Below, one piece after another: positions 9,288-17,949 of a stretch of DNA of 55,670 nucleotides. Both the position numbers and the translations under genes were made by a program. Numbering within the stretch: position 1 is the first letter of the stretch; each line of letters starts with the position of its first letter. The notes under the pieces were generated by a model, which saw only the letters and a list, made by a program, of their open reading frames with translations, had not been told where the DNA came from and did no database searches. This stretch comes from Lachnospiraceae bacterium UBA1683 (GTDB taxonomy: Bacteria > Bacillota > Clostridia > Lachnospirales > Lachnospiraceae), in the NCBI GenBank assembly GCA_002320245.1, contig DCKD01000076.1:1-55670 (forward strand), read 5' to 3'.

Positions 9288-9314
9288 TCGCATTTCTATG
9301 CGTCTTTGCTATTT
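9288..9314. repeat. Dispersed hairpin repeat, copy 1
   Basis: A 27-base stretch is identical at 35455-35481, and its complement shares 23 bases with 12576-12598. The core common to all three, read on the minus strand here, is AAAGACGCATAGAAATGCGA, which folds as CGCAT-AGAA-ATGCG. In this copy the flanking GCAAA can also pair with TTTGC beyond the hairpin, giving a longer two-part stem; a further TCTTTGC lies beyond it, so alternative pairings exist. Confidence 0.7.
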
Positions 9315-9749
9315 ACCAGCCATCTGTTTTTCCTGTTGCTCAATCATTTTCTTAACCATATATCCTCCAACATGAGAGGATTTTTCTAGGCGATTGAAAC
9401 TGTGTATCTGGGAACAGAAATTCAGCAGAGCATCACCCACCAGATCCAGAATACCGAAATTCGGAAAATGATTGAATATATTTTCAAACCTCTTCTTCAA
9501 TGGGAGCAAGCCGTTGATAGCTGATCTGTGTTGGAGGGTATATGTAGCACCAACAGAAGAAATAGCGTTGCATTGAAAAAAGACTGTCCTGATTGTAAGC
9601 GGAATCCGGAAAGACAGGATTGGGTTGACCAGTCCTGCTTGACATATCTGGAATATGGAATATAATACAAGCAGAGACAGAGCCATAAAAGACAGGCTCT
9701 GTCTCTGGTGACTAATGATATATTTTGTATCAGTTTTTTGTTTACACAA
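9309..9749 (-). pseudogene. Remnant ORF ending in an alpha/beta SASP-like tail
   Basis: An open frame of 146 codons without a convincing start. Its last 22 residues, beginning HVGGYMVKKMIEQQEKQ, match the C-terminal signature VGGxMVKxMIExxE of alpha/beta small acid-soluble spore proteins. The preceding 120 residues do not look like a SASP; part (LLPLKKRFENIFNHFPNFG) is faintly transposase-like. My reading is that it is a junction of unrelated decayed fragments at the left border of the island. Intact SASPs are about 60-70 residues and carry their motifs throughout, which is not the case here. Confidence 0.4.
9672..9707. terminator. Perfect 13-bp hairpin, possible terminator
   Basis: CAGAGACAGAGCC pairs perfectly with GGCTCTGTCTCTG around ten bases. 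No run of T follows on either strand, so it may be a protected RNA end, an element tip or a weak terminator. Confidence 0.4.
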
Positions 9750-9809
9750 AACTTGAAACTCTCTCGGAGTTAAAGCTTTAGCTTATTTTTAAGGGGCAAG
9801 AGATGCGTA

Positions 9810-11599
9810 ATGAACAAAATGATAAATGCATATAAAAAGTGGAAATGCAGTTTGAGCATAAAAAACAAGATATTATATTCAAATATCCTGATAATAGGAT
9901 TTGTATTAACTTTTACACTATTATCAGGATATTATTTGGCCAATCGTGAATTTGTGAATAAATTTGCATGGAGTTCTATCAACTTCTGGAACAGATAAAT
10001 ATGAATATCGAAGCAAAAATAAATGAGTTTAGTGATATGACTGTTAATTTCTACCTTTCATCCGATGTAGGTGATAAGCTGAACTATCGTTGTCAGGAGG
10101 AGAACAGTAATAGGTATGAACGTAATAACGCAATAAAGAGTTTCGCATTTAATATCTTTTCATATAATCAATATGTCAATTCTGTTATATTCCAAGATCT
10201 TTCAGGGGAAGTATCATATGTAAATAGAGAAGATATTAATAGTATACATCAAAATTTTTACTTTGATAAGTTGCCTGTGAAAGAAATAGAAAAAATGAAT
10301 GGAAAACTAGTCTGGGGTATCTGTGACGATTGCGTGTATGCAAGCAGAATTTTATATAATAAAAAAACTTTAAAAAAAGTAGGATTGCTCTCTTTTGAAA
10401 TTAGCAGGGAATTTATGGAGGAAATATATAATGGTTTAGATAAGAATCAAACAAATATGATTATTTTGGTAGATAAAAATGGACGGGCATTATTTGGATC
10501 TGATAAATTAGCGGAACAATTGGTAAAAAGTGTTATCCATGAAAAAAACTTAAATGAAAGCTTAGAAAATTTGATATATTATAATGAAAAAAAATATGTG
10601 TACTCAATAAAAAAGATTCATCGACAAAATTTGTTTACTATGGACATCATTAAATATGATCAAATTACGAAAGATACCAGAAAAATATTTTGTCCATTTT
10701 TGATAGCATTAGCTTTGGCAATTGTAATTTCGGGGGTCATTGCCCAAAGAACATCTGCCGTTATTTCAAATAGTATCAACAAGTTAATCTACGGTATGGC
10801 GAAGATATCAAATGGAGATTTCTCTGGGCATATTGAAATTGAGAGCAAAGATGAAATCAGTGTACTAGCTGATAAATTTAATTTTATGACTGATGAGATT
10901 AAACGGCTACTTGATGAAATTGTAAATGAGAGAATTAAAAGTTCGGAGTCTGAGCTAAAAGCATTGCAGTTTGAATACGATGCGTTATCAGAACGTATAA
11001 ATCCTCATTTTCTATATAATATTTTAGAGTCTATTAATAGCATGGCAAAGCTGAATGGTGACGGAAGAATATCAAGAGCAATATTACTTTTGAGTTCATA
11101 CTTTAGAAATATGGTGAATACGAAACAGGAATTTATTACGTTAGAAGAGGAAATCTGTAATATAAAAACCTATCTAAACTTACAGAAACTGGTATATGGC
11201 GAGCGTGTGCAGTATGATTTTCAGGTAGATTCCATATTGCGAGAAATTCTAGTTCCAAGATTTCTTGTCCAACCTCTGGTAGAAAATGCTGTGATACATG
11301 GAATTCTACCAAAACAAGAGGGGGGGCAGGTGCTTGTTAAAGTTGGATGCGAAAAGAAAAATGCAATTATTGAAGTATGTGATGATGGAGTAGGAATACC
11401 GGCTTGTTTTTTGAAAGATGGTTTAGTATATAAGAAAAGGGATGATAAACATCACAGAGTGGGAGTAGTTACAGTAGAAAAAAGAATAAAGCTGTTATAT
11501 GGTAAAGACTTTGGTTTAAACATATCTAATGCTGTCAATGGTGGGGTATCAGCAAAAATCAGAATTCCAATCATTTTTGAGGAGGATTGTAATGTATAG
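9810..11599 (+). pseudogene. YesM/LytS-type sensor histidine kinase, frameshifted
   Basis: The 62-codon reading frame at 9810 encodes the N-terminal membrane segment (LIIGFVLTFTLLSGYYLA) and runs out at 9998. The rest reads in another frame from 9968, giving 543 codons with an extracellular sensor region, a second membrane span (CPFLIALALAIVISGV), HAMP, and a His_kinase/HATPase module (NPHFLYNILESINSMAK with the phosphoacceptor His; DDGVGIP). Joining at the ATGGAG around 9968 gives a normal protein of about 596 residues, so one base was lost or gained there. Its stop overlaps the response regulator start by 8 bases. It would sense a sugar-binding signal for the adjacent ABC transporter; without correction only a truncated, probably soluble kinase could be made. 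Confidence 0.85.
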
Positions 11600-12980
11600 G
11601 GCAATTATTGCGGATGACAATATTCTAATAAGGGAATCACTTGTTAAAACTATACCATGGAGCGAGTTAAAAATTAAAATTGTTGGGGTTGCACAAAATG
11701 GAATAGAAGAAAAAAAGCTAATATTAAATGCACATCCGGATATAATCATCACAGATATTAAGATGCCGGGATTAAGTGGGCTAGAAGTCATACAGATAAT
11801 AAGAAAGCTAAAGAGTAATGCCAAAGTCATAGTAATATCTGGGTATAATGAATTTGAATATGCTCAAAAGGCGATAAAACTGGGAGTCTTTGATTTCTTG
11901 CTAAAGCCGGTTAGTAATGATGAGATGGTAAGTATATTAAATAAAGTAGTTCATGACATTGAGACAGAACGGAGAAAGAATGACAAGATTGACGCTGCAA
12001 AACAGCAGCAATTAAACAGGGTTCTGGCAGACATTACAATGGAAAAGCAAACGTATGATGATTTAATTATTAAAGAAATTATAGAGGAAAATCATTTAAA
12101 AAAATGTAAATATATTTATACTATATTTCGATTAAAAACAAATTATCGGGAGCGCAGACCTCAAGTTCTCAATTATTTGGAAAATTCTATGAAACAAAAA
12201 AACAATACTATAATAGTGAATGTATACGATAATATAATTGAGACCATTTTTTATTTTGAAAAAGATATTAGTAATGCTATTATTGACATACGACTGAAGA
12301 AAATTTTGAATGAGTATGCGTCAGGGGTTAATGATGCATTTGATGAAAAAATTGGAATTGCAGTAAGTAACTGTACCATTGATTTTTTTAAACTTTCAGA
12401 TTTGCGTAAACAGTGTATAGAAATAATGGAAAAGGTGTTTTGGTGTTCCAGCGAAGTAATTATGTTTTATAAATACTATAAAGTTTTAAATATCGATAGC
12501 TCAGAAATGATCATGAGAGAGATTCAGCAATTGAATGATTATCCGCTAGAAATAGAAAATATCAGAAAAATAAAGAAAGACGCATAGAAATGCGAAGAAA
12601 GTTATATTGAAAACCTCATTAAGCAGATGCAAAACACTGTAGTCTCTGATAAACCAATTATAGAAAAAACTCTGAATTATATTAAGTCAAATTACAGGAA
12701 TCCTAATGTATCATTATCCGAAGCAGCGGATGTTGTGGATGTCAACGCATCTTACTTGAGTAGATTATTAAAAAAAGAAACAGGAAAAAATTTTAGTGAG
12801 ATATTAACAGAAGTCCGATTAGAAAAAGCAAAGAGATTATTAAAAAGAGCATCTATGAAGATTTCCGATATAGCAGGAGACTGTGGATATAAAGAGTATG
12901 CTTATTTTTATCAAGTATTCAAACAGTATACAGGTATATCTCCGACAGAATATAAAAAAATGAATATAAAAAATGAATAA
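11592..12980 (+). pseudogene. YesN/AraC-type response regulator, interrupted by in-frame TAG
   Basis: Reading through one TAG at 12585-12587 gives a normal regulator of 462 residues. A receiver domain comes first (MYRAIIADDN; phospho-Asp in IIITDIKMPGLSG; KPVSNDEM). A linker follows, and a C-terminal AraC double HTH (VSLSEAADVVDVNASYLSRL, ISDIAGDCGYKEYAYFYQVF, YTGISPTEY) is encoded after the stop, with the same frame preserved. The TAG lies inside a copy of the dispersed hairpin repeat. The ATG at 11592 has GGAGGATTGTA as ribosome site. As written, the receiver (331 residues) and the DNA-binding domain would be separate, and an internal ATG at 12627 has no evident ribosome site. Probably inactive. 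Confidence 0.85.
12576..12598. repeat. Dispersed hairpin repeat, copy 2 (inside response regulator)
   Basis: This 23-base copy, read on the plus strand, contains AAAGACGCATAGAAATGCGA plus AGA. The TAG that interrupts the regulator is the TAG of the hairpin loop region. The other copies are at 9288-9314 and 35455-35481. Confidence 0.7.
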
Positions 12981-13027
12981 GATTATTAAAGTAGTTACCT
13001 GGAGCCTTCTGATAACTACTTTTTGTT

Positions 13028-13041
13028 TGTAAGCGCTTAAT
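13028..13041 (+). promoter_or_regulatory. cre/LacI-type operator, distal
   Basis: TGTAAGCGCTTAAT matches the catabolite-response pattern TGWAANCGNTNWCA except at the end. It lies 159 bases ahead of the solute-binding protein gene, with a second, perfect copy of the core at 13145. Confidence 0.65.
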
Positions 13042-13144
13042 GGCTTACTTTTATTTTATGAAGAAAAGGCAAATTATCTAATATAAAAGTAAAATTATTC
13101 CTATATTCTCAAATTGGTATTTTCCATAAAATATTAGACATAAA

Positions 13145-13156
13145 GTAAGCGCTTAC
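13145..13156 (+). promoter_or_regulatory. cre/LacI-type operator, proximal
   Basis: GTAAGCGCTTAC is a perfect 12-base palindrome 30 bases before the start codon of the binding-protein gene. With the copy at 13028 it brackets the intergenic region, an arrangement suited to looping repression by CcpA or a LacI-family regulator. No such regulator gene is in the window. Confidence 0.7.
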
Positions 13157-13186
13157 GATATAAAGCAAATATGAGGAGGAAACAGG

Positions 13187-14464
13187 ATGCTGAAGAAAAG
13201 AATCAGTTGTGTAATTGCTTTGGGATTATGTATTAGTCTGTTGGGCGGATGTGGAAGTTCATCAACGGACAGCAAGGATCAGAAGAGCGGTGGAGATAAA
13301 ACAGTTGTAACAATCTTTCACCATATTGAAGAGCAAAGTGCGCGGGAAGGCTTAGAAGAAGTAATTAAGAAATTAGAGGAAAAAAATCCGGGTGTGGATT
13401 ATGAACTTCAAGGGTTGGATAATAGCCAATATGACACGATGTTAAAGACAAAATTGGTTGGTGGTGATGCGCCGGATATAATCATGGGCACTCCTAAACG
13501 ATATATTGAATTTATTGAAGCAGGACATATCTATGATATCTCAAGTGAAGATTTCCTGAAGAATTATGATGAGGAGTTACTCGATTCTATGAAAGTAGAT
13601 GGAAAAACATATTCTGTACCAACAAACTGTGACAGTATGGGGTGCTATTACAATAAAAAGGTATTTGAAGAGAATAATTTGACTGTTCCAAAAACACATG
13701 AAGAGTTAATGGGAATTGCCAAGGTTCTTGAGGATAAAGGAATTTATCCATTTGCTAGAGGGTTTCAGGATGGATGGACCGCTCAGGTAGAAATTCAGGC
13801 GGATTTATAGGGGGCATTTTTAAGCGATAATCCAGAGTTCTTTAAGAATATTACGGAAGAGAAGAAGCAGTTCTCAGATTATGCGGGATTTAAAGAAGTA
13901 ATGCAGAGAACTGCAGATAGGTTATCATTTGATGGGGGGGATGAATTTGGAACGGATGCTGCAAAGGCTAGAAATATGTTGATTAATGGTGGTGCTGGTA
14001 TGTATATGGGGGGAACATGGGATATTTCAGAGTTTATTAAAGTAAATGCTGGTAATGACATTGGATTCTTCCCAATTCCTGGAAATGATCAAGGAGAACC
14101 TGTTTTAGGAATTGCGCCAGCAGGCTGTTATATGATTACAGAAGCCTCGGAGCATAAGAAAGAAGCGGTTGAATTTATCAAGTACTTAACATCTGATGAG
14201 GGAATTTCGATTCTCAATAAGTATTCACCGTTTGTTCCGGTAACAGTGAGTGAAGATGAAATACAGAATTATACCCCATTAGTACAGGATTGGGTAAAAC
14301 CAATTTTAGCAGGGAATTTCTACAATTATGAATCAAATGAGATTTTTACCGGACAAGCTGACTCTACATTTAGAACGTGGCAAGAGGAATTTGCATCTGA
14401 CGAAAAGAGAGATGTAGTTAAATATATAGAAAAACTTGATGAAGAGTTTGCGGCAATTCAGTGA
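13187..14464 (+). pseudogene. ABC sugar-binding lipoprotein, interrupted by in-frame TAG
   Basis: Read through one TAG at 13808-13810, this is a 425-residue family 1 extracellular solute-binding protein. It has a lipoprotein signal with lipobox LLGGCGSS, a Ser/Asp/Lys-rich linker, and the fold signatures TVVTIFHHIEE, GDAPDIIMGTPKRY and YYNKKVFEENNLTVPKTHEE. After the stop it continues GAFLSDNPEFF and INGGAGMYMGGTWDIS in the same frame. The codon was probably Tyr or Gln before mutation. RBS GAGGAGGAAACAGG precedes the ATG. As written it yields a 207-residue N-terminal half unlikely to bind ligand, which would disable the transporter formed with the next two permeases. Confidence 0.88.
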
Positions 14465-14478
14465 AGAGCAGAAAAACG

Positions 14479-14517
14479 GAAACCAATTCAAGTCTAATAT
14501 TGTCTTGAGTTGGTTTC
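14479..14517 (+). promoter_or_regulatory. Intercistronic stem-loop between binding protein and permeases
   Basis: GAAACCAATTCAAG pairs with CTTGAGTTGGTTTC (one G-T pair) around an 11-base loop, with no T run. Such hairpins behind binding-protein genes often stabilise the upstream mRNA or reduce readthrough so that binding protein exceeds permease. Confidence 0.6.
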
Positions 14518-14532
14518 GGAATGGAGGACAAG

Positions 14533-15381
14533 ATGAAAGCAAAAACAAGATTCACAAATTTAGGCTTTTTGTTACCTACGCTTATCCTGTTTTGTGTAAT
14601 GGTTGTATACCCATTTATAAAAGGTGTGAGGATTTCATTTACAGACTGGGATGGTTTCTCTAATACTTACCAATTAGTTGGTTTTGATAATTATATAAAA
14701 CTATTTACGGATCCAACAATTATTGAGCCTATAAAGAATTCCTTATTCTATACCGTAGTTACAGTAATAGGAGATAATGTAATAGGCCTTCTTATTGCGT
14801 TACTTTTAAAGAAGGATACAAGGATAAATAGGGTGATACGCACATGTGTATTTATGCCATTTATTATTAGTTTGGTTTTAACAGGATTTATTTGGTCTTA
14901 TATTTATAGCGATGTCTTTTATTCTATGTTCCATATTAAAAGTATACTTGGAAATAAAAACACCGTAATGCTCGGCATCTGTATTATGGCTATGTGGAGG
15001 GATGCAGGATATTCCATGCTTATATACTTGGCAGGGTTAAATGGAATATCAGATACATATTATGAAGCTGCCAAAATTGATGGAGCTAGTCCTTTTCAGA
15101 GATTTAAATATATTACAATGCCGCTCTTGGCACCTGCAATGACAATTAATATTACACTGTTCTTGGGATGGGGATTAAAGGTATTTGATTATGCAATGAC
15201 GGTAACTCATGGTGGTCCTGGTCGGGCATCTGAAACATTTGCGTTATATGTATATAATTACACGTTCCCGTATAATAAAGCTGGATATGGTCAAGCCTCA
15301 GCAATTGTTATGATGGTAGTAGTTGTAATAATTACGTCCATCGTTACACATTTGCTTAGGAAACGGGAGGTAGATCAATAA
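14533..15381 (+). CDS. ABC sugar transporter permease (MalF type)
   Basis: A 282-residue inner-membrane permease with six predicted spans. It carries the binding-protein-dependent transport (EAA) loop YYEAAKIDGASPFQRFKYITMP, which contacts the shared ATPase. An ATG lies 12 bases upstream at 14521, but the GGAGG at 14523 fits the ATG at 14533. It overlaps the next permease by one base, so both are co-translated. It forms the membrane channel with the protein at 15381; no dedicated ATPase is encoded nearby, as is usual for this transporter class, which borrows an MsmK-like ATPase. Intact, although the binding-protein gene upstream is broken. Confidence 0.93.
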   Translation: MKAKTRFTNLGFLLPTLILFCVMVVYPFIKGVRISFTDWDGFSNTYQLVGFDNYIKLFTDPTIIEPIKNSLFYTVVTVIGDNVIGLLIALLLKKDTRINRVIRTCVFMPFIISLVLTGFIWSYIYSDVFYSMFHIKSILGNKNTVMLGICIMAMWRDAGYSMLIYLAGLNGISDTYYEAAKIDGASPFQRFKYITMPLLAPAMTINITLFLGWGLKVFDYAMTVTHGGPGRASETFALYVYNYTFPYNKAGYGQASAIVMMVVVVIITSIVTHLLRKREVDQ

Positions 15382-16214
15382 TGAAAAATAAAGTTACAAT
15401 TAGTAATGTGATGTTAATGGTTATTAAATTATTGGTGGTGATAATATTTATTGCTCCTTTTTATATATCGGTTGTCTATGCAGTAAAATCTCCAGAAGAA
15501 ACTGCACGCACCGGCTTAAGTTTTCCTACAAACATTTGTTTCGAAAACTTCACAAGAGCTATTGAGGTATCTAATTTTTGGGGAGCTATGAAAAATAGCA
15601 TTATTGTAACAGTATGTAGTGTTTTAATTTTAATGGTTGTGGGTTCTATGGGAGCATATGCTATTGCCCGCAATATTAAAAAAAGAAGATATCAGTTTTT
15701 ATATTATGTCTTCCTATCGGCTATTATGCTTCCTTTCCAAGTTGTGATGATGCCATTATATATGCAAATGAAAGATATGAATTTACTTAATACCAGAATC
15801 GGGCTAATTTTAGCAATCTGTGGTTTTCAATTAGCTTACAATATATTTATTTATGTGGGATTTATACGCTCTATACCTGTTGAATTGGAAGAAGCAGCCT
15901 ATATTGATGGAGCCGGTAGGTTTACTACATTCTGGAAAATTGTATTCCCTTTGATGAAACCAATTTTATCATCTACATTAATATTAAATGCTTTAACTGT
16001 TTGGAATGATTTTCAAACATCATTGATTATTGCGCAAAAGGATTCTGTGCGGACCATACCGTTGACACAATATTTCTTCTTTGGCGAATATAATATAGAA
16101 TTAAATATGGCATTTGCAGCTTTCGTATTAGCAATGATACCCATTATTATTCTTTATTTAATCATGCAGAAGTATATTATAAGTGGAGTAATGGCAGGCG
16201 CAGTTAAAGGATAA
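15381..16214 (+). CDS. ABC sugar transporter permease (MalG type)
   Basis: A 277-residue permease with six hydrophobic segments and the EAA loop ELEEAAYIDGAGRFTTFWKIVFP. The C-terminus GVMAGAVKG is typical of carbohydrate-uptake family 1 permeases. It starts on the last base of the preceding stop codon and ends 18 bases before the GH29 gene. It pairs with the permease at 14533 to import an oligosaccharide or monosaccharide, inferred to be fucosylated from the neighbouring fucosidase. Confidence 0.93.
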   Translation: MKNKVTISNVMLMVIKLLVVIIFIAPFYISVVYAVKSPEETARTGLSFPTNICFENFTRAIEVSNFWGAMKNSIIVTVCSVLILMVVGSMGAYAIARNIKKRRYQFLYYVFLSAIMLPFQVVMMPLYMQMKDMNLLNTRIGLILAICGFQLAYNIFIYVGFIRSIPVELEEAAYIDGAGRFTTFWKIVFPLMKPILSSTLILNALTVWNDFQTSLIIAQKDSVRTIPLTQYFFFGEYNIELNMAFAAFVLAMIPIIILYLIMQKYIISGVMAGAVKG

Positions 16215-16232
16215 TTTACGGAGGAAACTAAG

Positions 16233-17243
16233 ATGAAAAGATTAATTAAACCTGTTCCGGCAAACACCCCTAACAAAGGGCAACAGATGCAAATAGACCG
16301 AAAATTTGGAATGTTTTTGCATTTTGGGGTTAATACATTCGGAAATGTAGAGTGGTCAGACGGTTCAATTCCGGCTGAAGTTTATAGACCGGAAAGTATT
16401 GATGCCGAACAATGGGTAAAAACTGCCTATGAAGCAGGGATGAACTATGTAATTATAATCACAAAGCATCATGATGGATTTTGTTTATGGCATACTAAGT
16501 ACACTGATTATTGCGTAAAAAATTCAGGAAATCCAACCGATGTGATACAGGCTGTTGCAGAAGTATGTAAAAAATATAATATGGGTCTTGGATTATATTA
16601 TTCATTATGGGATAGAAATGCAAAATCATATACGAGGGACTTTGAAAACGAATATGTACCATATATGCTTAACCAGTTAGAGGAATTACTGGGAGGAAAA
16701 TACGGGGATATTGTAGAACTATGGTTAGATGGAGGCTGGGACAAGCCCAGAAAAGCATGGAGATTAGATTTGATTTATGATTTGGTAAAAAGGTTACAAC
16801 CATTATGCCAGGTAGGGATCAATCATACTGTTGGCATCGATGATAATATGGGAGGGGCGCCCGAGGAATATTTTTTGCCGGTCAATTATGAAATGTATGA
16901 TCCGATTAGAATGTACCCAAGCGATTTCCGATTATGGGATCCTCATATGTGTAGGGAGGATGATCCGAAGATATATACATACACAGGTAAGGCATACTAT
17001 ATGCCATTTGAGCTTACAATTTGTTCTAGAGAGGGATTTAGCTGGTTTTATTCAAATATTTATGAAGAGAAGAAAATGCTTGATGTTGATGAAACTGTTA
17101 ATAAATTAAGAACCGTTTTTAATATAGATAATATCGCTGTTATTAATATGCCACCTAATACAGAGGGAAGACTTTGCGAGATGGATATAAAGCATTTATT
17201 TGAAATTTCAGAGAAGTTGGGAATCAGAAGATACATAGAATAA
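16233..17243 (+). CDS. GH29 alpha-L-fucosidase, catalytic domain only
   Basis: A 336-residue glycoside hydrolase family 29 enzyme with no signal peptide, so probably cytoplasmic. The motifs are FGMFLHFGVNTFGNVEW at the start of the barrel, YVIIITKHHDGFCLWHT for substrate binding, and VELWLDGGW, in which Asp166 is the expected nucleophile. Many GH29 proteins carry an additional C-terminal sandwich domain, so this is a short form. RBS GGAGGAAACTAAG is good. It is the last gene of module 1 and should release L-fucose from imported host-type glycans. The frame is intact even though the module's regulator and binding protein are broken. Confidence 0.9.
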   Translation: MKRLIKPVPANTPNKGQQMQIDRKFGMFLHFGVNTFGNVEWSDGSIPAEVYRPESIDAEQWVKTAYEAGMNYVIIITKHHDGFCLWHTKYTDYCVKNSGNPTDVIQAVAEVCKKYNMGLGLYYSLWDRNAKSYTRDFENEYVPYMLNQLEELLGGKYGDIVELWLDGGWDKPRKAWRLDLIYDLVKRLQPLCQVGINHTVGIDDNMGGAPEEYFLPVNYEMYDPIRMYPSDFRLWDPHMCREDDPKIYTYTGKAYYMPFELTICSREGFSWFYSNIYEEKKMLDVDETVNKLRTVFNIDNIAVINMPPNTEGRLCEMDIKHLFEISEKLGIRRYIE

Positions 17244-17556
17244 ATCTTGCCCATAGCTATCCCTGATCTTGATTGCCCATGTGTCATATACCAGTACTGT
17301 CTGTAACGACAATGTTGTAATCTAATTCAGAATCTTCTGAAAGATCAAATTTTTGTGCAAATTTTAGAAATTATTTGTTTTAAGGAATCTGCTTAATACA
17401 GATGAAAAGTGGTAGCATTAAAGTGAGTCAAAAATATGAAAAAACCCATAAACCAGAGAATTCCTTTCGGATTTTTCACATATAGTACCCTTTTTTTAGT
17501 CCGCCATGGAGGACGATTTGATTTGATGGCCCTCCGAAAGGATATGGGATATAATA
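17244..17556. other. Noncoding gap with decayed minus-strand frames
   Basis: No intact gene. Minus-strand fragments such as FAQKFDLSEDSELDYNIVV near 17290-17375 read without stops for about 28 codons, then shift. They could be part of the same decayed mobile element as the remnant at 17557, but I do not recognise them. No clear terminator follows the GH29 gene. Confidence 0.35.
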
Positions 17557-17850
17557 TCAAGCAGCTAAGATTTTCTGGACTTTTAATCTGGCATCAAGAT
17601 ATATGTTGATGCCAGCAAGCTGTGCGGTTATTATAGACTTTTTGTATTCGTCAGTGCCACGGTAAGTCATGCCGTTTTGCATCCTGAAAGCGAATGTGAA
17701 GAGGGAACAACGGCAGCAATCTGGAAAAGCTTCTGGAGAGTTTCTTCATAATGGAAAGGGAACTCTCTTTCTTTGCGAATCTAGTCAGCTACTTTTTTAG
17801 TAATACCAGTGTGTCTATTTGAAAGTTTTTTCCTTTACCGGGTTTGAAAG
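17557..17850 (-). pseudogene. Transposase C-terminal remnant, frameshifted
   Basis: The minus strand encodes ITKKVAD, a TAG stop, IRKEREFPFHYEETLQKL and FQIAAV in one frame, then in a shifted frame FRMQNGMTYRGTDEYKKS, IITAQLAGINIYLDARLK and VQKILAA before a stop at 17557. The style (basic, MTYRGTDEY, repeated Arg/Lys) is that of the C-terminus of an IS transposase, but I cannot assign a family. The 5' end is missing, and at least one stop and one frameshift are present. It lies exactly between the two fucosidase modules and may record how they were joined. Confidence 0.55.
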
Positions 17851-17949
17851 ACTGAAGTGTAGCTGAATAGTTTTTCCAATTTAATCAAATGTGTCAGTTA
17901 ATTAATAGTTTCCTTAGAATGAACTGATGGGGTATCGCCTCCGAAATAC

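Noticed and set aside
9751..9785. MerR-type promoter (CTTGAAACTCTCTCGGAGTTAAAG)-like stretch
   Set aside because: It has the dyad feel of MerR sites, but no MerR gene is nearby and a good minus-10 is lacking.
12585..13810. Pyrrolysine or other recoding of TAG
   Set aside because: No such machinery is in the window, neighbouring genes use TAG as ordinary stops (for example metY and ptsH-adjacent genes), and a nearby frameshift favours decay.
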